From Tricholomella constricta (Eukaryota > Basidiomycota > Agaricomycetes > Agaricales > Lyophyllaceae), in NCBI GenBank assembly GCA_013368375.1, contig JAACJP010000036.1, positions 372,001-436,000 of the forward strand: a DNA stretch of 64,000 nt, given 5' to 3'. A program made the position numbers and the translations under genes. The notes below the pieces were generated by a model. The model ran no database searches. It saw only the letters and a program-made list of their open reading frames with translations, and was not told where the DNA came from. The stretch's first letter is position 1, and every line of letters starts with the position of its first letter. Below are positions 18,019 to 27,802 of the stretch, piece by piece.

Positions 18019-21000
18019 TTAGGTGAGCTTTCGCAGCACGTGATATTCTCGTTTCAGAGCAGGCGCGTTGCGCAAGGCGTACTCCGATACCCAGCTGTCG
18101 TCCGCGGGATCGTACCCCTTCCAGCGGATCAAGTACATTCGACGGTTGCCTTCCTTGCGACTCGTTAGTTTATGTCCCAATATAGCTTCCACTTCGTATT
18201 CTTCGGAAGCTATAAAATCGCGAGTAGGAGGCAAGGTCGTTCGTTTCCCAAACCGTTCGTCCGACGGGGTATATTTGCGTAGATGTTCTATATTGAATAT
18301 CGGGTGCATGGGATACGAATCAGGGAGTCTGAGCCGGTAGACCATGGGGTTTACTTTCTCCATTACTTCAAAAGGTCCGACGTGTCGTTGAATAAGTTTT
18401 CTCCCGGTTCCTTCGACGTCGACCAACTCCAAGGAGTGGGGATTCACCAAAGCCCAATCTCCTTCTTTAAATTCCACTAATGGTCGTCGTCCCTTGTTGT
18501 ACGCTTTAGCTTGCCTTTCCTGAGCTAGAATCACTGCATCGCGAGCATTCTTTCGGTGCAACTCTAATTCCTCCATGAAGTCTTCGCTTCTTTGGCTAGC
18601 GATGAAGGGTCTGGATACGGGATCCACCGCAGGGGCTACGATACCAGCGGTGGTCTGCGGTTTGTAGCCCATTAGCAGGAAGTTCGGAGCGTACGCAGTC
18701 GACGAATGTACAGCGGAATTGTAAGCATGAGCTAAGGCCGTCAGCCATTGTGCCCAGGAGGACCGATCGGTAGCCACGTAGGCTCGCAGCATTTGTTCGA
18801 TAGTAGCGTTCAGGATTTCGGTTTGACCATCGGTTTGAGGATGATGGGCAGAGGACAATGCCATGACACTACCGTAGCTTTCGACTACTGATCTCCAAAA
18901 AGCTGTGGACCATCGTCGATCGCGATCTGCTATTATTCGTTCGGGCAATCCGTAGACGTTCGCTACTCGATCAACGAATATCCGCGCAAAGCCTTCTTGA
19001 GATAGCGTTTCATGTGTGGGAATGAATAACCCGTACTTCGTTAGCTTGTCAACGATAACTAGGACGGCCGTGTACTTTGGTTCACCGGATGGAGGCAGTC
19101 CAGTGATTAAGTCCAATGATACTGTCGCGAAGGGTCTGGCGGGGACGTGTGCTGGTCTGAGTCCCCCCATTTTTCCTAAGCGGCTGGTCTTAGTCTTCTG
19201 GCAGACATCGCAGGACGAGACGAAGTCATAAGCATCTTTGGACATAGTTGGCCAGAAGAACAATTCCTTAAGACGAAGTAGTAATCTTCTAGATCCTTCA
19301 TGAGCGCCTTCAAACGGAGATTCGTGTATCCACTTCAGAATGAAGTTGATTTGTCCTTTTGACACGCATAGTCTTGTATTCCAGTCAGCGTCAATGAAAT
19401 ATAACAATCCGTTGGAGCCTCGTTGGAATCGTGAAGGAGTGAGGAGCTTCTGTGCATTAGGTACCTCTTCAGGATACTTCTTAGCGAAGTAATTGTCTTC
19501 GGGGTACGCTCTGCGGAATTGTTCGATTAAGTCCGGGTGAATGGATACAAGTAAGTGTGATTTCTTGTTCCAGTCGTCATCTACGACGTCTAACGGTTTC
19601 CGGACTCCCGTAGGGTAAGTCCAGTGATCCCCGTCCAGAAAGGGGAGGTCATCCGTAAGTCCGTTTTCCGAAGATTTGCCTTGCTGGTTCGCCTGCATTT
19701 CACCATCGCGATCGTTTTCGTCTCGCTGGTTAACTGGGGCCTCACCATCGCGAGGGTTTTCTCGCCGGTTTGCTTTCGCGACACCGTTACGAGTTTGAAC
19801 TACGAGGGACTCCCTATCCATGACTTCTTCCCACCACCATACTGAGAAAGCGGCTTTCTTAGCGGGAGCGTAGGTACCAGCGTCTTCTGCAGATTGGGCG
19901 ACGGACTGAGCGGCTTCGTCAGGAATGATAGAAGGGATGTCATCGCGAACAGGGGAATTATGGGGCGGAGTTCTGGGCAGTCTCGAAAGAGGGTCCACGT
20001 TGGAGTGGACTCGACCGGGTCGGTGTACTATTTTGAGTCCCGGGTAGGCTGCGTACACGGCCCCCCACGCCGCTAATCTCCGGTTCGCGTTTTCATATAC
20101 GCGTGCCCATTGTAAAGCTGCATGGTCTGTAATAAGGATAACAATTTCACCCTCGATGAAGGGCTGAAACTTGACGAGGGCTTCCTTGGCCCCGAGGGCT
20201 TCTCGCTCCGTAGCACTATAGTTGCGTTCCGCCGGGGACAGGGTCCTACTCCAATAGCATATCACCCGCTCCACTCGCACTACTGTAGAGTCCAGGGTAT
20301 TTGCCCATGCCACCGGGCCTAGTTGTTCGTCCACGTCTTTAGTGAGAGTAGGCACTAATGAAGGAACGGTCACGCCTTCCGACCAAGCGCGAGATAGGCG
20401 GTCGTACATGGGGGTGCCTTTCAAGTCTAGGACGGTCATAGACTGGACTTGTTGTAAACTCGCTCCGAGCGCAAAATCCGAGGCATCAGTGTAGAGGCGG
20501 TACGGCGAACCTCGCTCGGGATGACCGAGTACAGGTGCCGCGGACAAGGCGGTCTTAATTTGCCGGAAAGCGAGTTCGTGTTCAGCTGTCCAGGACCATC
20601 GAACTCCCTTTTTCAACAGAGCGAACAAGGGACTGGCCATAAAGGAATAATGGGGCACGTAGGCTGAAAAGTAAATCACCATGCCCAGAAATTTCTGTAA
20701 GTCGGCGACGCTGCGCGGGCTAGCGAGTTCCATAATGGCGCTAACTTTCTCTTGGTGTGTAGAAAGCCCTAGTCGGGAAACCTTCTGTCCTAATAAGAGG
20801 ATCGAGGCGTATCCAACGAAGCATTTCGGGGGGGATAAAGTAATCCCCGCGGACGAAATAGCGCTGAGCACTTGGTCGAGGTGAATTAAATGCTCATCCC
20901 AGGATTTCGAGAATACGACGATGTCGTCGATGTAGACCAGAGTGAATAACCATAAATACGGCGCGAGTACACCTTGCATGATGCGTTGAAAGATGGAAGG

Positions 21001-24000
21001 TCCATTCCTGAGACCGAAAGGCATCCGTTTGAACTGGAACAATCCCAAGTGGCAGCGGAATGCCGTGCGTTCCTTCGCGTCGTCCGCCATCTCCAGCTGA
21101 GTGAATCCGGCTAACGCGTCGAAGGAAGATAGTACTTGAGACCCTGACAAGGTCTGAATAATTTCAGATTGCCTTGGGATAGGAAATTCATCGGGGATGG
21201 TTTTGGCGTTCAACTTTCTGTAATCCACAACTAGTCGAGGTTTCCCATTGCGGTAAACCACTACGACGGGAAAACCCCAGGGGCTCCGGGAGGGTTCGAT
21301 AACATCCGCCTCAAACCACGCGGCGATTTGTTTGTCGATAACTTCTCGTTTGGCAGGCGACGCCCCGTACATTGGGATCGAGATAGGTTGAGTGCCAGGT
21401 TGCAGGGGTACGTCAACGCGAGCATCCACTTTGCCTAGGCGACCGTCTAAACCGAAGGCATTGCGGTTCTTCCGTAGTACTTCCAACAGCCGAGGTTTTA
21501 TGTCTTCGGGAATATCGGGGCCCAAGTTCACCAAACTCGCAATGTCTCCGAGTACAGGCTCGTCAGGCAGAGCGGTGGTTTTCGGGCCCCAATTATTGTC
21601 AGAAGCTAGACGATCGTCTTCTGTTGGGATTTCCGTCGGACTAGCGTTGGCTAGGTCTTGGGCCCGCAAGGATCCTTCGATGACTGTTTTCAAAGTTTCC
21701 GCTGACGCAGCGTACTTCTCCCATTGTTCAGGACTAGAGGGTTTGTCTGCGTACGCTGCCGGATCCTTCAAATAGCCAACAATGTCGCCTTTACGGATGT
21801 ACCATGGAGTGGTGGAGGGGTTGGCAATTGGGAGGTAGGCGTGGTGGCGGTTGATCCAAGTTGAAGGGGCGGCCATGACGCTGACGTCGGGGCTACCGAT
21901 AACCACTTTCTCGACTATCCAGTCGTTCAAGTCTCCGAATTCAGCAGTCACTGGAACATTATGCACTGATCCAGCGCTTATAAGCTTGTCTTCAGCCGCG
22001 AGAACAGGAGGATCAGTGAGACCGAATTCCCGGTCGCGTACACGGCCTCGTCGTACCGCTTTTGTGCGCACGAAAGACTGTACTTTAAATGCCTTACGGA
22101 TTTCAAAGCCCAGGTCAACCGTCTGCGCTGAGGAGGCGGGTATGACCAGGTCCGAATTGCCTACTAGCACTTCACAATGTCCAGTCACATGCCGAGTTAA
22201 GCCTAACTCGTAAGTGGTCTGGAAATCCTCTCCGAGGAGAATCGGCACTTTCATGTCTCGGACGACGTATGCTTCAAGGTCGAAGCTTACCACTCTATGA
22301 TCCGCAGTTTCTGCAAAGAGTTTCGTTTTGACGTAGCCTAGAACCTTAGCCTGTCCGGTGAGATGGTATAGCTTGATTCTTAGACCGTCTTTAGGATCTG
22401 CGATTCCTGGGATTGTCTTCCAGAACTCTTCTGAGATGAGCGTTATGTCGGCGCCTGAGTCGAGTCGACCTTGTACAGGTTCGGACTCTGTCGAACCTAC
22501 GCGGGCCCTGATGTGTAGCGCTCTAGATCCCAAGGAACCGAGGCCGTCTGGCAGGGATCGAGCCTTTCGAGCAGTGACTATCTCTACGTAGGACGGAGGA
22601 GGATCGAGGTTCATCGCTTCCGTCGTCGCAACGTTACTAATCGGTACTTCTCGTAGAGATTTCTTAGCTGCTTTTCGTTCAGCGAACATCACTCTCCTCC
22701 TGTGATATCGGTTTTCACCGTAAAATGCACTGGGGAAGGCGTCCGAGAGGTGAACGTAGGGAGCTTCGGACACAGAGGTCTCTTCTTCAGACTCGGAGTA
22801 AGCGGAAGAAACAGCGTTCGATTCGGCTAGCATAGCTACGTATTCTCTATCGCTGTCGTTTATTACCGATAGATCAACCTCTACTATTATGAGGTTGGCT
22901 GAGCGCATAACGTCCCAACGTCCGTAATGCGGGCAATCCCTAGCGAAGTGCATCGGGCTCGTGCATATGTAGCAGGATCCGTTAGGGCGTCTGTCACTAG
23001 ATACGCTGTCATCTCTGGTAAAAGCGTAGCCCTTCACGGTTTTCCCTTCGGGCCAGGGAGGTTTCTTAATGTTCGAGGATTGGTTCCTATTCGCGAACCT
23101 TCGATCCGCCGCATTAGCGTCCTTGACTTCTTCTTCAGGAGCAGGTAATTCCGTGATTTCCTTCGGCTCATCGTCCGTCACCGCTTCCGCGACGTTAGCG
23201 TTTCGTCGGGAAGGGTTCCGAAAGAAGGAGCGAGGATTGCGAATTTTCTCTGCTAAACTCCAAGCTCCAACTAGACTTTCGGCCATGCGTGTAGCGGTGG
23301 CCATTAAGACCAAAATTGACGGACACAAGTTCTCGTTTAGGATGTTATCCCACTCCGTGGGTTTGGTACGAAGGACTCGCGCAACTACGATAGGCCCGTC
23401 GCGGTCTTCGGGGTATAAGAAAGAATGATACCGAATGCGTCTTTGCAAGTAATCGATGGGCATCTCTTTCTCATGGTTCGTCTGTCGGAATCTCATTTCT
23501 TCGAACTCGAACGTGCGGGCGCGCACCCAATTATCATCGAGGAATTGGTAGCGAATAGCCAATAGCATCACAGTCCAGTCGCGGGACAGTTCAACTCGAA
23601 TATCCTGGGGAAGAGCATCCCACCAGTCGAGTACGCGACCAGTCCAATTGGAGGGAGCTAGCTTTGCTAGTCCTATTCGCATCTTGTTACTTAGATCCGC
23701 TAATTTGGCCATAGAGCTGATGTAGCTCAACGCAGACTCTCCCATTCCGTCCCATGAGGGTATGACAGTAGAGTTCAACTTGTTGTTGAGCTGCCACTCC
23801 TCGATATCCCAGTTGGGGTCTTCAGGGGGAAGTCTATTCCCGTTCGAACCGTCGGGGTTAGAGCCTCCGCCACCGCCGCCTCCGTTAGGTGGGTTTCCAG
23901 GATTTCCGCCTCCGGGGGGTTCCCCGGGACCACCTCGGTGTCCAGGATTACCTCCGCTAGGATTTACGTCGCCCGGCGGGAGGCCGGGCGAACCACCTTC

Positions 24001-24975
24001 ACTGCCTCCTTTCTTGTCACGGTTTGGAGGGCCAATTCCCAGCAAGTCGAGTAAGGAACCGGGAGGGTTGTGAGGAGCGTTCCTGTACGCATGACTGGTC
24101 CAGGCGGTAGGCGGGGGAATTAATGTAGGTTGAACGGAGTAGTTCGCCGATTTAGTTCGAGCGTCGGGAGGTATCGTCAATGGCCCCCCATTCCCGGTAT
24201 TAGCATTGTTCGACGCTGCCGTAGTAACGGATCCTACTCTTTCGAAGGAAGAAAGAGTTCCTACTCCAGGTAAGGAAGAAACGGTATGTTTCTTCGTTAT
24301 ATTCGATATGGACTCAGGAAGCTCGAAACGTAAATTCCGAGCCGTGGAGATAGTAGGGAACGGTGGGTTCTCAGATCTGGAGGAACCGTCGCCATTCGTT
24401 ATCTTCTCGCGTTTGTGGTAATAAGTGTTCTTAGCTTTAACCTCTTCATCCCGTATAAGATTTAGTTGCGCGGAGTAAAGCGAGTTCCCTTCATCGAGCT
24501 GATAATCCGGTCGAGCAGTGAGTTTACGGATTTCAGTCCTGGGGGAGTGCAACCCGAAGATCGATCGAAGGGAAGTACGCGTAGAATTATACGAGCTAAC
24601 AGAGTCCACGTCTTCAGGGCGGTTAAATATACGATCCAAACTCTTGAAGAAGTTTCGGATGTGTATGGCCGCAGTCTCGGTTCTCCTCTGGAATAGGGTC
24701 ACCGTCAACAGCACGTCCTTTCGATGGGGATTCCATCCCAGCGACCGTAGCAATTTGAAGTCCGGGTCAAGTTTAAATCGGTTCTTTAGTCCTAGACATA
24801 GGAATTCGGCGAAGGCGTGGAGAATTTGATGCACCGCGAGAAGTAGTTGGGCGATCTCTTCGAGCCTCGGCTTGTTGAGAGAGTACATTCGAGTGGCGCC
24901 ATCTCCGTACTGTACCAGCTCGTCCACGGACAGCTTTAACTTCCGGAATTCTTGTATGGCGGAGCTGAGATTCAT
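18019..24975 (-). CDS. gag-pol: Gypsy-B gag-pol polyprotein (gag, protease, RT, RNase H, integrase, chromodomain)
   Basis: This is a single 2318-residue frame from ATG 24975; the frame is open upstream to the ORF1 stop. In order: a helical N-terminal region; a Gly/Pro/Asn-rich linker (~330-385); a Gag capsid-like domain with NWTGRVLDWWDALP; zinc knuckle CYICTSPMHFARDC near 667; protease LDSGADITLIS near 837; RT with YIDDIVVFSKSWDEH near 1347; RNase H with YTDASDFALGASLQQ near 1495; integrase zinc region ending CDVCQKTK; core DLITGLPP, ADRDRRW and HPQTDGQTEILNATIEQ; and a chromodomain with YLIRWKGYDPADDSWV near 2280. All catalytic residues expected are present. Gag and Pol are fused without a stop, unlike Gypsy-A. 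Confidence 0.95.
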   Translation of the reverse strand: MNLSSAIQEFRKLKLSVDELVQYGDGATRMYSLNKPRLEEIAQLLLAVHQILHAFAEFLCLGLKNRFKLDPDFKLLRSLGWNPHRKDVLLTVTLFQRRTETAAIHIRNFFKSLDRIFNRPEDVDSVSSYNSTRTSLRSIFGLHSPRTEIRKLTARPDYQLDEGNSLYSAQLNLIRDEEVKAKNTYYHKREKITNGDGSSRSENPPFPTISTARNLRFELPESISNITKKHTVSSLPGVGTLSSFERVGSVTTAASNNANTGNGGPLTIPPDARTKSANYSVQPTLIPPPTAWTSHAYRNAPHNPPGSLLDLLGIGPPNRDKKGGSEGGSPGLPPGDVNPSGGNPGHRGGPGEPPGGGNPGNPPNGGGGGGGSNPDGSNGNRLPPEDPNWDIEEWQLNNKLNSTVIPSWDGMGESALSYISSMAKLADLSNKMRIGLAKLAPSNWTGRVLDWWDALPQDIRVELSRDWTVMLLAIRYQFLDDNWVRARTFEFEEMRFRQTNHEKEMPIDYLQRRIRYHSFLYPEDRDGPIVVARVLRTKPTEWDNILNENLCPSILVLMATATRMAESLVGAWSLAEKIRNPRSFFRNPSRRNANVAEAVTDDEPKEITELPAPEEEVKDANAADRRFANRNQSSNIKKPPWPEGKTVKGYAFTRDDSVSSDRRPNGSCYICTSPMHFARDCPHYGRWDVMRSANLIIVEVDLSVINDSDREYVAMLAESNAVSSAYSESEEETSVSEAPYVHLSDAFPSAFYGENRYHRRRVMFAERKAAKKSLREVPISNVATTEAMNLDPPPSYVEIVTARKARSLPDGLGSLGSRALHIRARVGSTESEPVQGRLDSGADITLISEEFWKTIPGIADPKDGLRIKLYHLTGQAKVLGYVKTKLFAETADHRVVSFDLEAYVVRDMKVPILLGEDFQTTYELGLTRHVTGHCEVLVGNSDLVIPASSAQTVDLGFEIRKAFKVQSFVRTKAVRRGRVRDREFGLTDPPVLAAEDKLISAGSVHNVPVTAEFGDLNDWIVEKVVIGSPDVSVMAAPSTWINRHHAYLPIANPSTTPWYIRKGDIVGYLKDPAAYADKPSSPEQWEKYAASAETLKTVIEGSLRAQDLANASPTEIPTEDDRLASDNNWGPKTTALPDEPVLGDIASLVNLGPDIPEDIKPRLLEVLRKNRNAFGLDGRLGKVDARVDVPLQPGTQPISIPMYGASPAKREVIDKQIAAWFEADVIEPSRSPWGFPVVVVYRNGKPRLVVDYRKLNAKTIPDEFPIPRQSEIIQTLSGSQVLSSFDALAGFTQLEMADDAKERTAFRCHLGLFQFKRMPFGLRNGPSIFQRIMQGVLAPYLWLFTLVYIDDIVVFSKSWDEHLIHLDQVLSAISSAGITLSPPKCFVGYASILLLGQKVSRLGLSTHQEKVSAIMELASPRSVADLQKFLGMVIYFSAYVPHYSFMASPLFALLKKGVRWSWTAEHELAFRQIKTALSAAPVLGHPERGSPYRLYTDASDFALGASLQQVQSMTVLDLKGTPMYDRLSRAWSEGVTVPSLVPTLTKDVDEQLGPVAWANTLDSTVVRVERVICYWSRTLSPAERNYSATEREALGAKEALVKFQPFIEGEIVILITDHAALQWARVYENANRRLAAWGAVYAAYPGLKIVHRPGRVHSNVDPLSRLPRTPPHNSPVRDDIPSIIPDEAAQSVAQSAEDAGTYAPAKKAAFSVWWWEEVMDRESLVVQTRNGVAKANRRENPRDGEAPVNQRDENDRDGEMQANQQGKSSENGLTDDLPFLDGDHWTYPTGVRKPLDVVDDDWNKKSHLLVSIHPDLIEQFRRAYPEDNYFAKKYPEEVPNAQKLLTPSRFQRGSNGLLYFIDADWNTRLCVSKGQINFILKWIHESPFEGAHEGSRRLLLRLKELFFWPTMSKDAYDFVSSCDVCQKTKTSRLGKMGGLRPAHVPARPFATVSLDLITGLPPSGEPKYTAVLVIVDKLTKYGLFIPTHETLSQEGFARIFVDRVANVYGLPERIIADRDRRWSTAFWRSVVESYGSVMALSSAHHPQTDGQTEILNATIEQMLRAYVATDRSSWAQWLTALAHAYNSAVHSSTAYAPNFLLMGYKPQTTAGIVAPAVDPVSRPFIASQRSEDFMEELELHRKNARDAVILAQERQAKAYNKGRRPLVEFKEGDWALVNPHSLELVDVEGTGRKLIQRHVGPFEVMEKVNPMVYRLRLPDSYPMHPIFNIEHLRKYTPSDERFGKRTTLPPTRDFIASEEYEVEAILGHKLTSRKEGNRRMYLIRWKGYDPADDSWVSEYALRNAPALKREYHVLRKLT

Positions 24976-25044
24976 CCACAATAAATCGTTATGAGGGGCG
25001 GTCCAACGAATTATTAAGTCCCGGACAATGTCCGATTCCGCTCT

Positions 25045-25050
25045 GTTTCA
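25045..25050 (-). promoter_or_regulatory. In-frame UGA between Gypsy-B ORF1 and gag-pol
   Basis: ORF1 ends GGA TGA AAC, and the frame then stays open for 22 codons into the gag-pol frame. ORF1 and gag-pol are therefore one frame broken by a single UGA. Readthrough would fuse ORF1 to the whole polyprotein; initiation at ATG 24975 would make gag-pol alone. A CGA-to-TGA mutation is the plain alternative. Confidence 0.5.
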
Positions 25051-25788
25051 TCCCGGAAGTAGACCATCCACTCCTCCGAATTGAGTTATGGGGTCGTAAT
25101 CCACAGAGGGGTCGAAGTCTGGATGGTAACGGTAGTTCGAACACGAGATAGGTTCATCTCGAATGACCAGATCTTGAACGGCGGGTAGGCCTTCGAACAC
25201 TAGGGAATGTGTATCGTATCCCGTCGGTTTCTTGGGTCGCTCCGTGACATTGGAATCGGCGTCGGAGGGGTTCTCGGTCGCTTCTGACAGAGCGGGCGAC
25301 GGTGTAGGATTATGTAGATATCCCAGCGACGGCACCGTCGAAACGGAGCGCTCATCTTCGGACCTGAAGCTAGCGGAGCTGGTCGTTCCAGCGGGGAAGT
25401 TTCCCGAAAAGTGGGGAGGAGGATCGTGGATTTCCGCACCGCTGCCACCACTGAACCTAGGTTCGTGGATTTCCGCAACGTTGCCACCACTGAACGTAGC
25501 TTCCAGTTCAAGTAAAGGTCCTTTCCCAGCGGGGAGAAAGGGTCCTTTGGCTTGTAGCTCCGAATCAAGTACTTCCTCGATCGACGGGGATCGGTCACGT
25601 TGACTTCGAAGACCTTGGTCCTTCTCGGTTTCTTCACCGGCGGAAGGGACAGGTTTAGATAGAGGACTCTTAGCGGGCAAGGCGGCTGGGTCAGTCCCAG
25701 AGGCTAGTCGGGGCGACTGACGCTTAATTCCAGTTGGAACGGCTGCTCCTCTGGCGGGCGAGGCGCCCAATGTACGTTTGGGCGGCAT
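25048..25788 (-). CDS. Gypsy-B ORF1: basic/low-complexity protein upstream of gag
   Basis: This is a 246-residue frame from ATG 25788 (start MPPKRTLGASPARGAAV). It is low in complexity, rich in Pro, Ser, Gly and Glu, with a near-repeat around EIHEPRFSGG and EIHDPPPHFSG. It has no zinc finger, membrane segment or enzyme motif. Being in the same frame as gag-pol, it may be an N-terminal extension of Gag expressed at a different level. I do not recognise a family. Confidence 0.65.
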   Translation of the reverse strand: MPPKRTLGASPARGAAVPTGIKRQSPRLASGTDPAALPAKSPLSKPVPSAGEETEKDQGLRSQRDRSPSIEEVLDSELQAKGPFLPAGKGPLLELEATFSGGNVAEIHEPRFSGGSGAEIHDPPPHFSGNFPAGTTSSASFRSEDERSVSTVPSLGYLHNPTPSPALSEATENPSDADSNVTERPKKPTGYDTHSLVFEGLPAVQDLVIRDEPISCSNYRYHPDFDPSVDYDPITQFGGVDGLLPG

Positions 25789-26137
25789 ATCGCTATCGTC
25801 TCTTTGTCAGTTCGTCGTCTTCTCCTTTTTATGGTAGCTTAAGCGAGAGAGCGAAGACTCTTGTGATATTGTTCCTAGGGGTAGCGAGATCCGAAGCACT
25901 TAAAATTTCGTTTGAAGTTTTCGTGGCCAGCCAAGAGTTATACGCGAGGGCAAATAGGGGAGAGCATGTGCAGACTGAAGTTGAATTTGCAAAAGGTAGG
26001 GATCTGTCGGCCGACGACGGTAGGTCGATCGTTCGCACTGTACGATAGATCGAGCGTACGGTACGATGGATCGTTATCGTGGTTTTACAGGGCAGGACTT
26101 CACTTCACTTGATTGAAGTCCGCGGTGCCCCCACCAT
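25789..26137 (-). other. Gypsy-B 5' leader with tRNA primer-binding site
   Basis: One base inside the 5' LTR the sense strand reads TGGTGGGGGCACCGCGGA (26119-26136). This is the complement of a tRNA 3' end of form TCCGCGGTGCCCCCACCA: acceptor strand, discriminator A and CCA. It is a standard primer-binding site; I cannot name the tRNA with certainty. The rest (349 bp in all) contains a near-repeat TACGATAGATCG/TACGATGGATCG at about 26040-26072 and no ORF. Confidence 0.75.
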
Positions 26138-26719
26138 TGTGATACCGAGTCCTGATACTTCTCGTGAGGAGAAGTCCTGCGAGTAGCCCGGGTCACAGCG
26201 CTCTCGTGGGGCGTTCTCCGGGCTAGAGGGTAGAAGGGGAGCTCAGGTCACAGCTCTCCGTAGGAGGCGTTCCCCAGAGCTCCAAGGTCGATCGGGTCAC
26301 AGCGCCCCAGCGGAGGCGTTCCCCGATCGTCGTGATGGGAGAGAAAAGAGAGAGAGAGAGGGAAGAGTCGGGTTACGTCACTTGAGTGAAGCGTGATCCG
26401 GATGTTCCCGAGCTGAGTCACCCTTAGCTAGGGGAGGTTTGACCCACCTCTGGGCTCTGTAAGCCTGAGAAGGCGAGCGTTGACCCGGCTCCGGGTCCTA
26501 GGCCTAGGAGGTGGCAAGGCGCCTCATCCGTAGCAGACTTACGGTTGAAGTCAGACGAGTGAGGCAAGATGGTAGTGGTATAATTGATATCGAGTCCATA
26601 AGGGACTCGCGTGGTATAGGCAGCAGTATTTGTACGTATGTACAGATGTGTAGAGATATTATTTATACAGGGCATCGGGCCGGTCGCGCACGCTCCTTGG
26701 TGGCGCACCCGTCGTCACA
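26138..26719 (-). repeat. Gypsy-B 5' LTR (582 bp)
   Basis: It matches 13766-14347 except at one position seen. It holds the same three-hairpin array at 26184-26225, 26238-26283 and 26289-26329. It is followed by the TACAT duplication at 26720-26724, where the Copia RT resumes. Confidence 0.96.
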
Positions 26720-27187
26720 TACATGCTCCTTTGGAAGACCTTGACCTCCCTTGGTCTTACGCGCTGCGAGGTCGATCACGGCGTCTTCTTCGGCACATGG
26801 TCTTCTCCCCCTTCTGATGACATCCCCATGCCTACCGATGGTTCGCCCCTGTTTATGATCATCCCCGTTCATGTCGACGATGGCCTCGCCGTCACAAACT
26901 CCCTCCCTCTTTACAAGTGGTTCCTCTCTGCACTCTCCAAGCATCTTGAGGTCGTCGACATGGGTCCTGCTGAATTGTATCTCGGCATTCGAATCATTCG
27001 TGACCGCTCATCTTGCCAACTCTGGCTGTCGCAGAAGGCCTATATTTTGGATCTTCTTCAGACCTGGAAGATGGAGGACTGCGCTCCGCTCTCAATTCCC
27101 CTTCGCAATAAGCTCTCCGCCCTTCCTCCCGCGCCATTGAATGCTTGTCCTGACATACCCAATGATGACCTCACGCATACTTTTTAA
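26720..27187 (+). pseudogene. Copia reverse transcriptase, catalytic part
   Basis: The frame continues from 13765 after the TACAT duplication. It encodes LLWKTLTSLGL, the catalytic VHVDDGLAVTN box, EVVDMGPAELYLGIRI and the thumb region. It ends at a stop (27185-27187) created by a frameshift. Confidence 0.9.
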
Positions 27188-27189
27188 TG

Positions 27190-27802
27190 ACTCGTCGGCT
27201 CGCTCATTTACCTTGCTGTCTGCTCTCGCCCCGACATCGCATATGCGGCCATGGCTCTCGGGAAATACAACGCCAAGCCTTCTCGAGCGCATATGCTTGC
27301 AGCGAAGGGTGTACTGCGGTACCTCAAAGGTACTATTGACCTCGCACTCGGATATGGAGTCTGTACCAATCCGTCGCCTGATGTCAGGGTGTTCGTCCAT
27401 CATGGTTGTGGATTCTCTGATGCCGACTGGGCTTCCGACGAATCTGACAGACGGAGTGTCTCTGGCTATTGCTTCTTTTACTTCAACGCTCTTGTATCAT
27501 GGTCCGCCGTTGGACAACGAACAATTTCCCTCTCATCCACCGAATCTGAATACTACGCCCTCTCGCACGCAATGAAGGAAGCCCTTTGGATGCGCCTTTT
27601 TCTCACCCTTACTTCCTTCCCCGTTCCAAAACCCTTTCCTCTCCTCTGCGACAATCAAGCTGCTGGTTGCATCGCGTCCTCTTCTGCGACCTCTTCGAGG
27701 TCAAAACACATCGACATTAGATATCACTTCATCCGTGAACACATCAACTCTGGCGCCTTTTCTACTGTCTGGATATCTACCCAAGAAATGACCGCTGACA
27801 TC
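27190..27802 (+). pseudogene. Copia RT connection and RNase H, cut by hAT-like element
   Basis: After the frameshift it encodes LVGSLIYLAVCSRPDIAYA, the RNase H blocks GFSDADWASDESDRRS and SLSSTESEYYAL, LLCDNQAAGCI and SKHIDIRYHFIRE. It then reaches the conserved TADI where the MITE is inserted. The normal ending ADI-MTKPL is split between this piece and 28504. Confidence 0.92.

Larger units (their letters stand above)
13766..26719 (-). mobile_element. Gypsy-B: ~13-kb Ty3/Gypsy retrotransposon with extra 5' and 3' ORFs
   Basis: LTRs of 582 bp (13766-14347 and 26138-26719) begin TGTGA and end TCACA. They differ by one base as far as I can see (T at ~14157 versus C at ~26529). The target duplication TACAT lies at 13761-13765 and 26720-26724. 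Sense order on the minus strand: LTR, tRNA primer site, ORF1 (25788-25048), gag-pol (24975-18019), ORF3 (17534-14391), LTR. All frames are open and the LTRs nearly identical, so this is a young insertion and possibly still active. At 12954 bp it is long for the superfamily because of ORF1 and ORF3. Confidence 0.96.
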
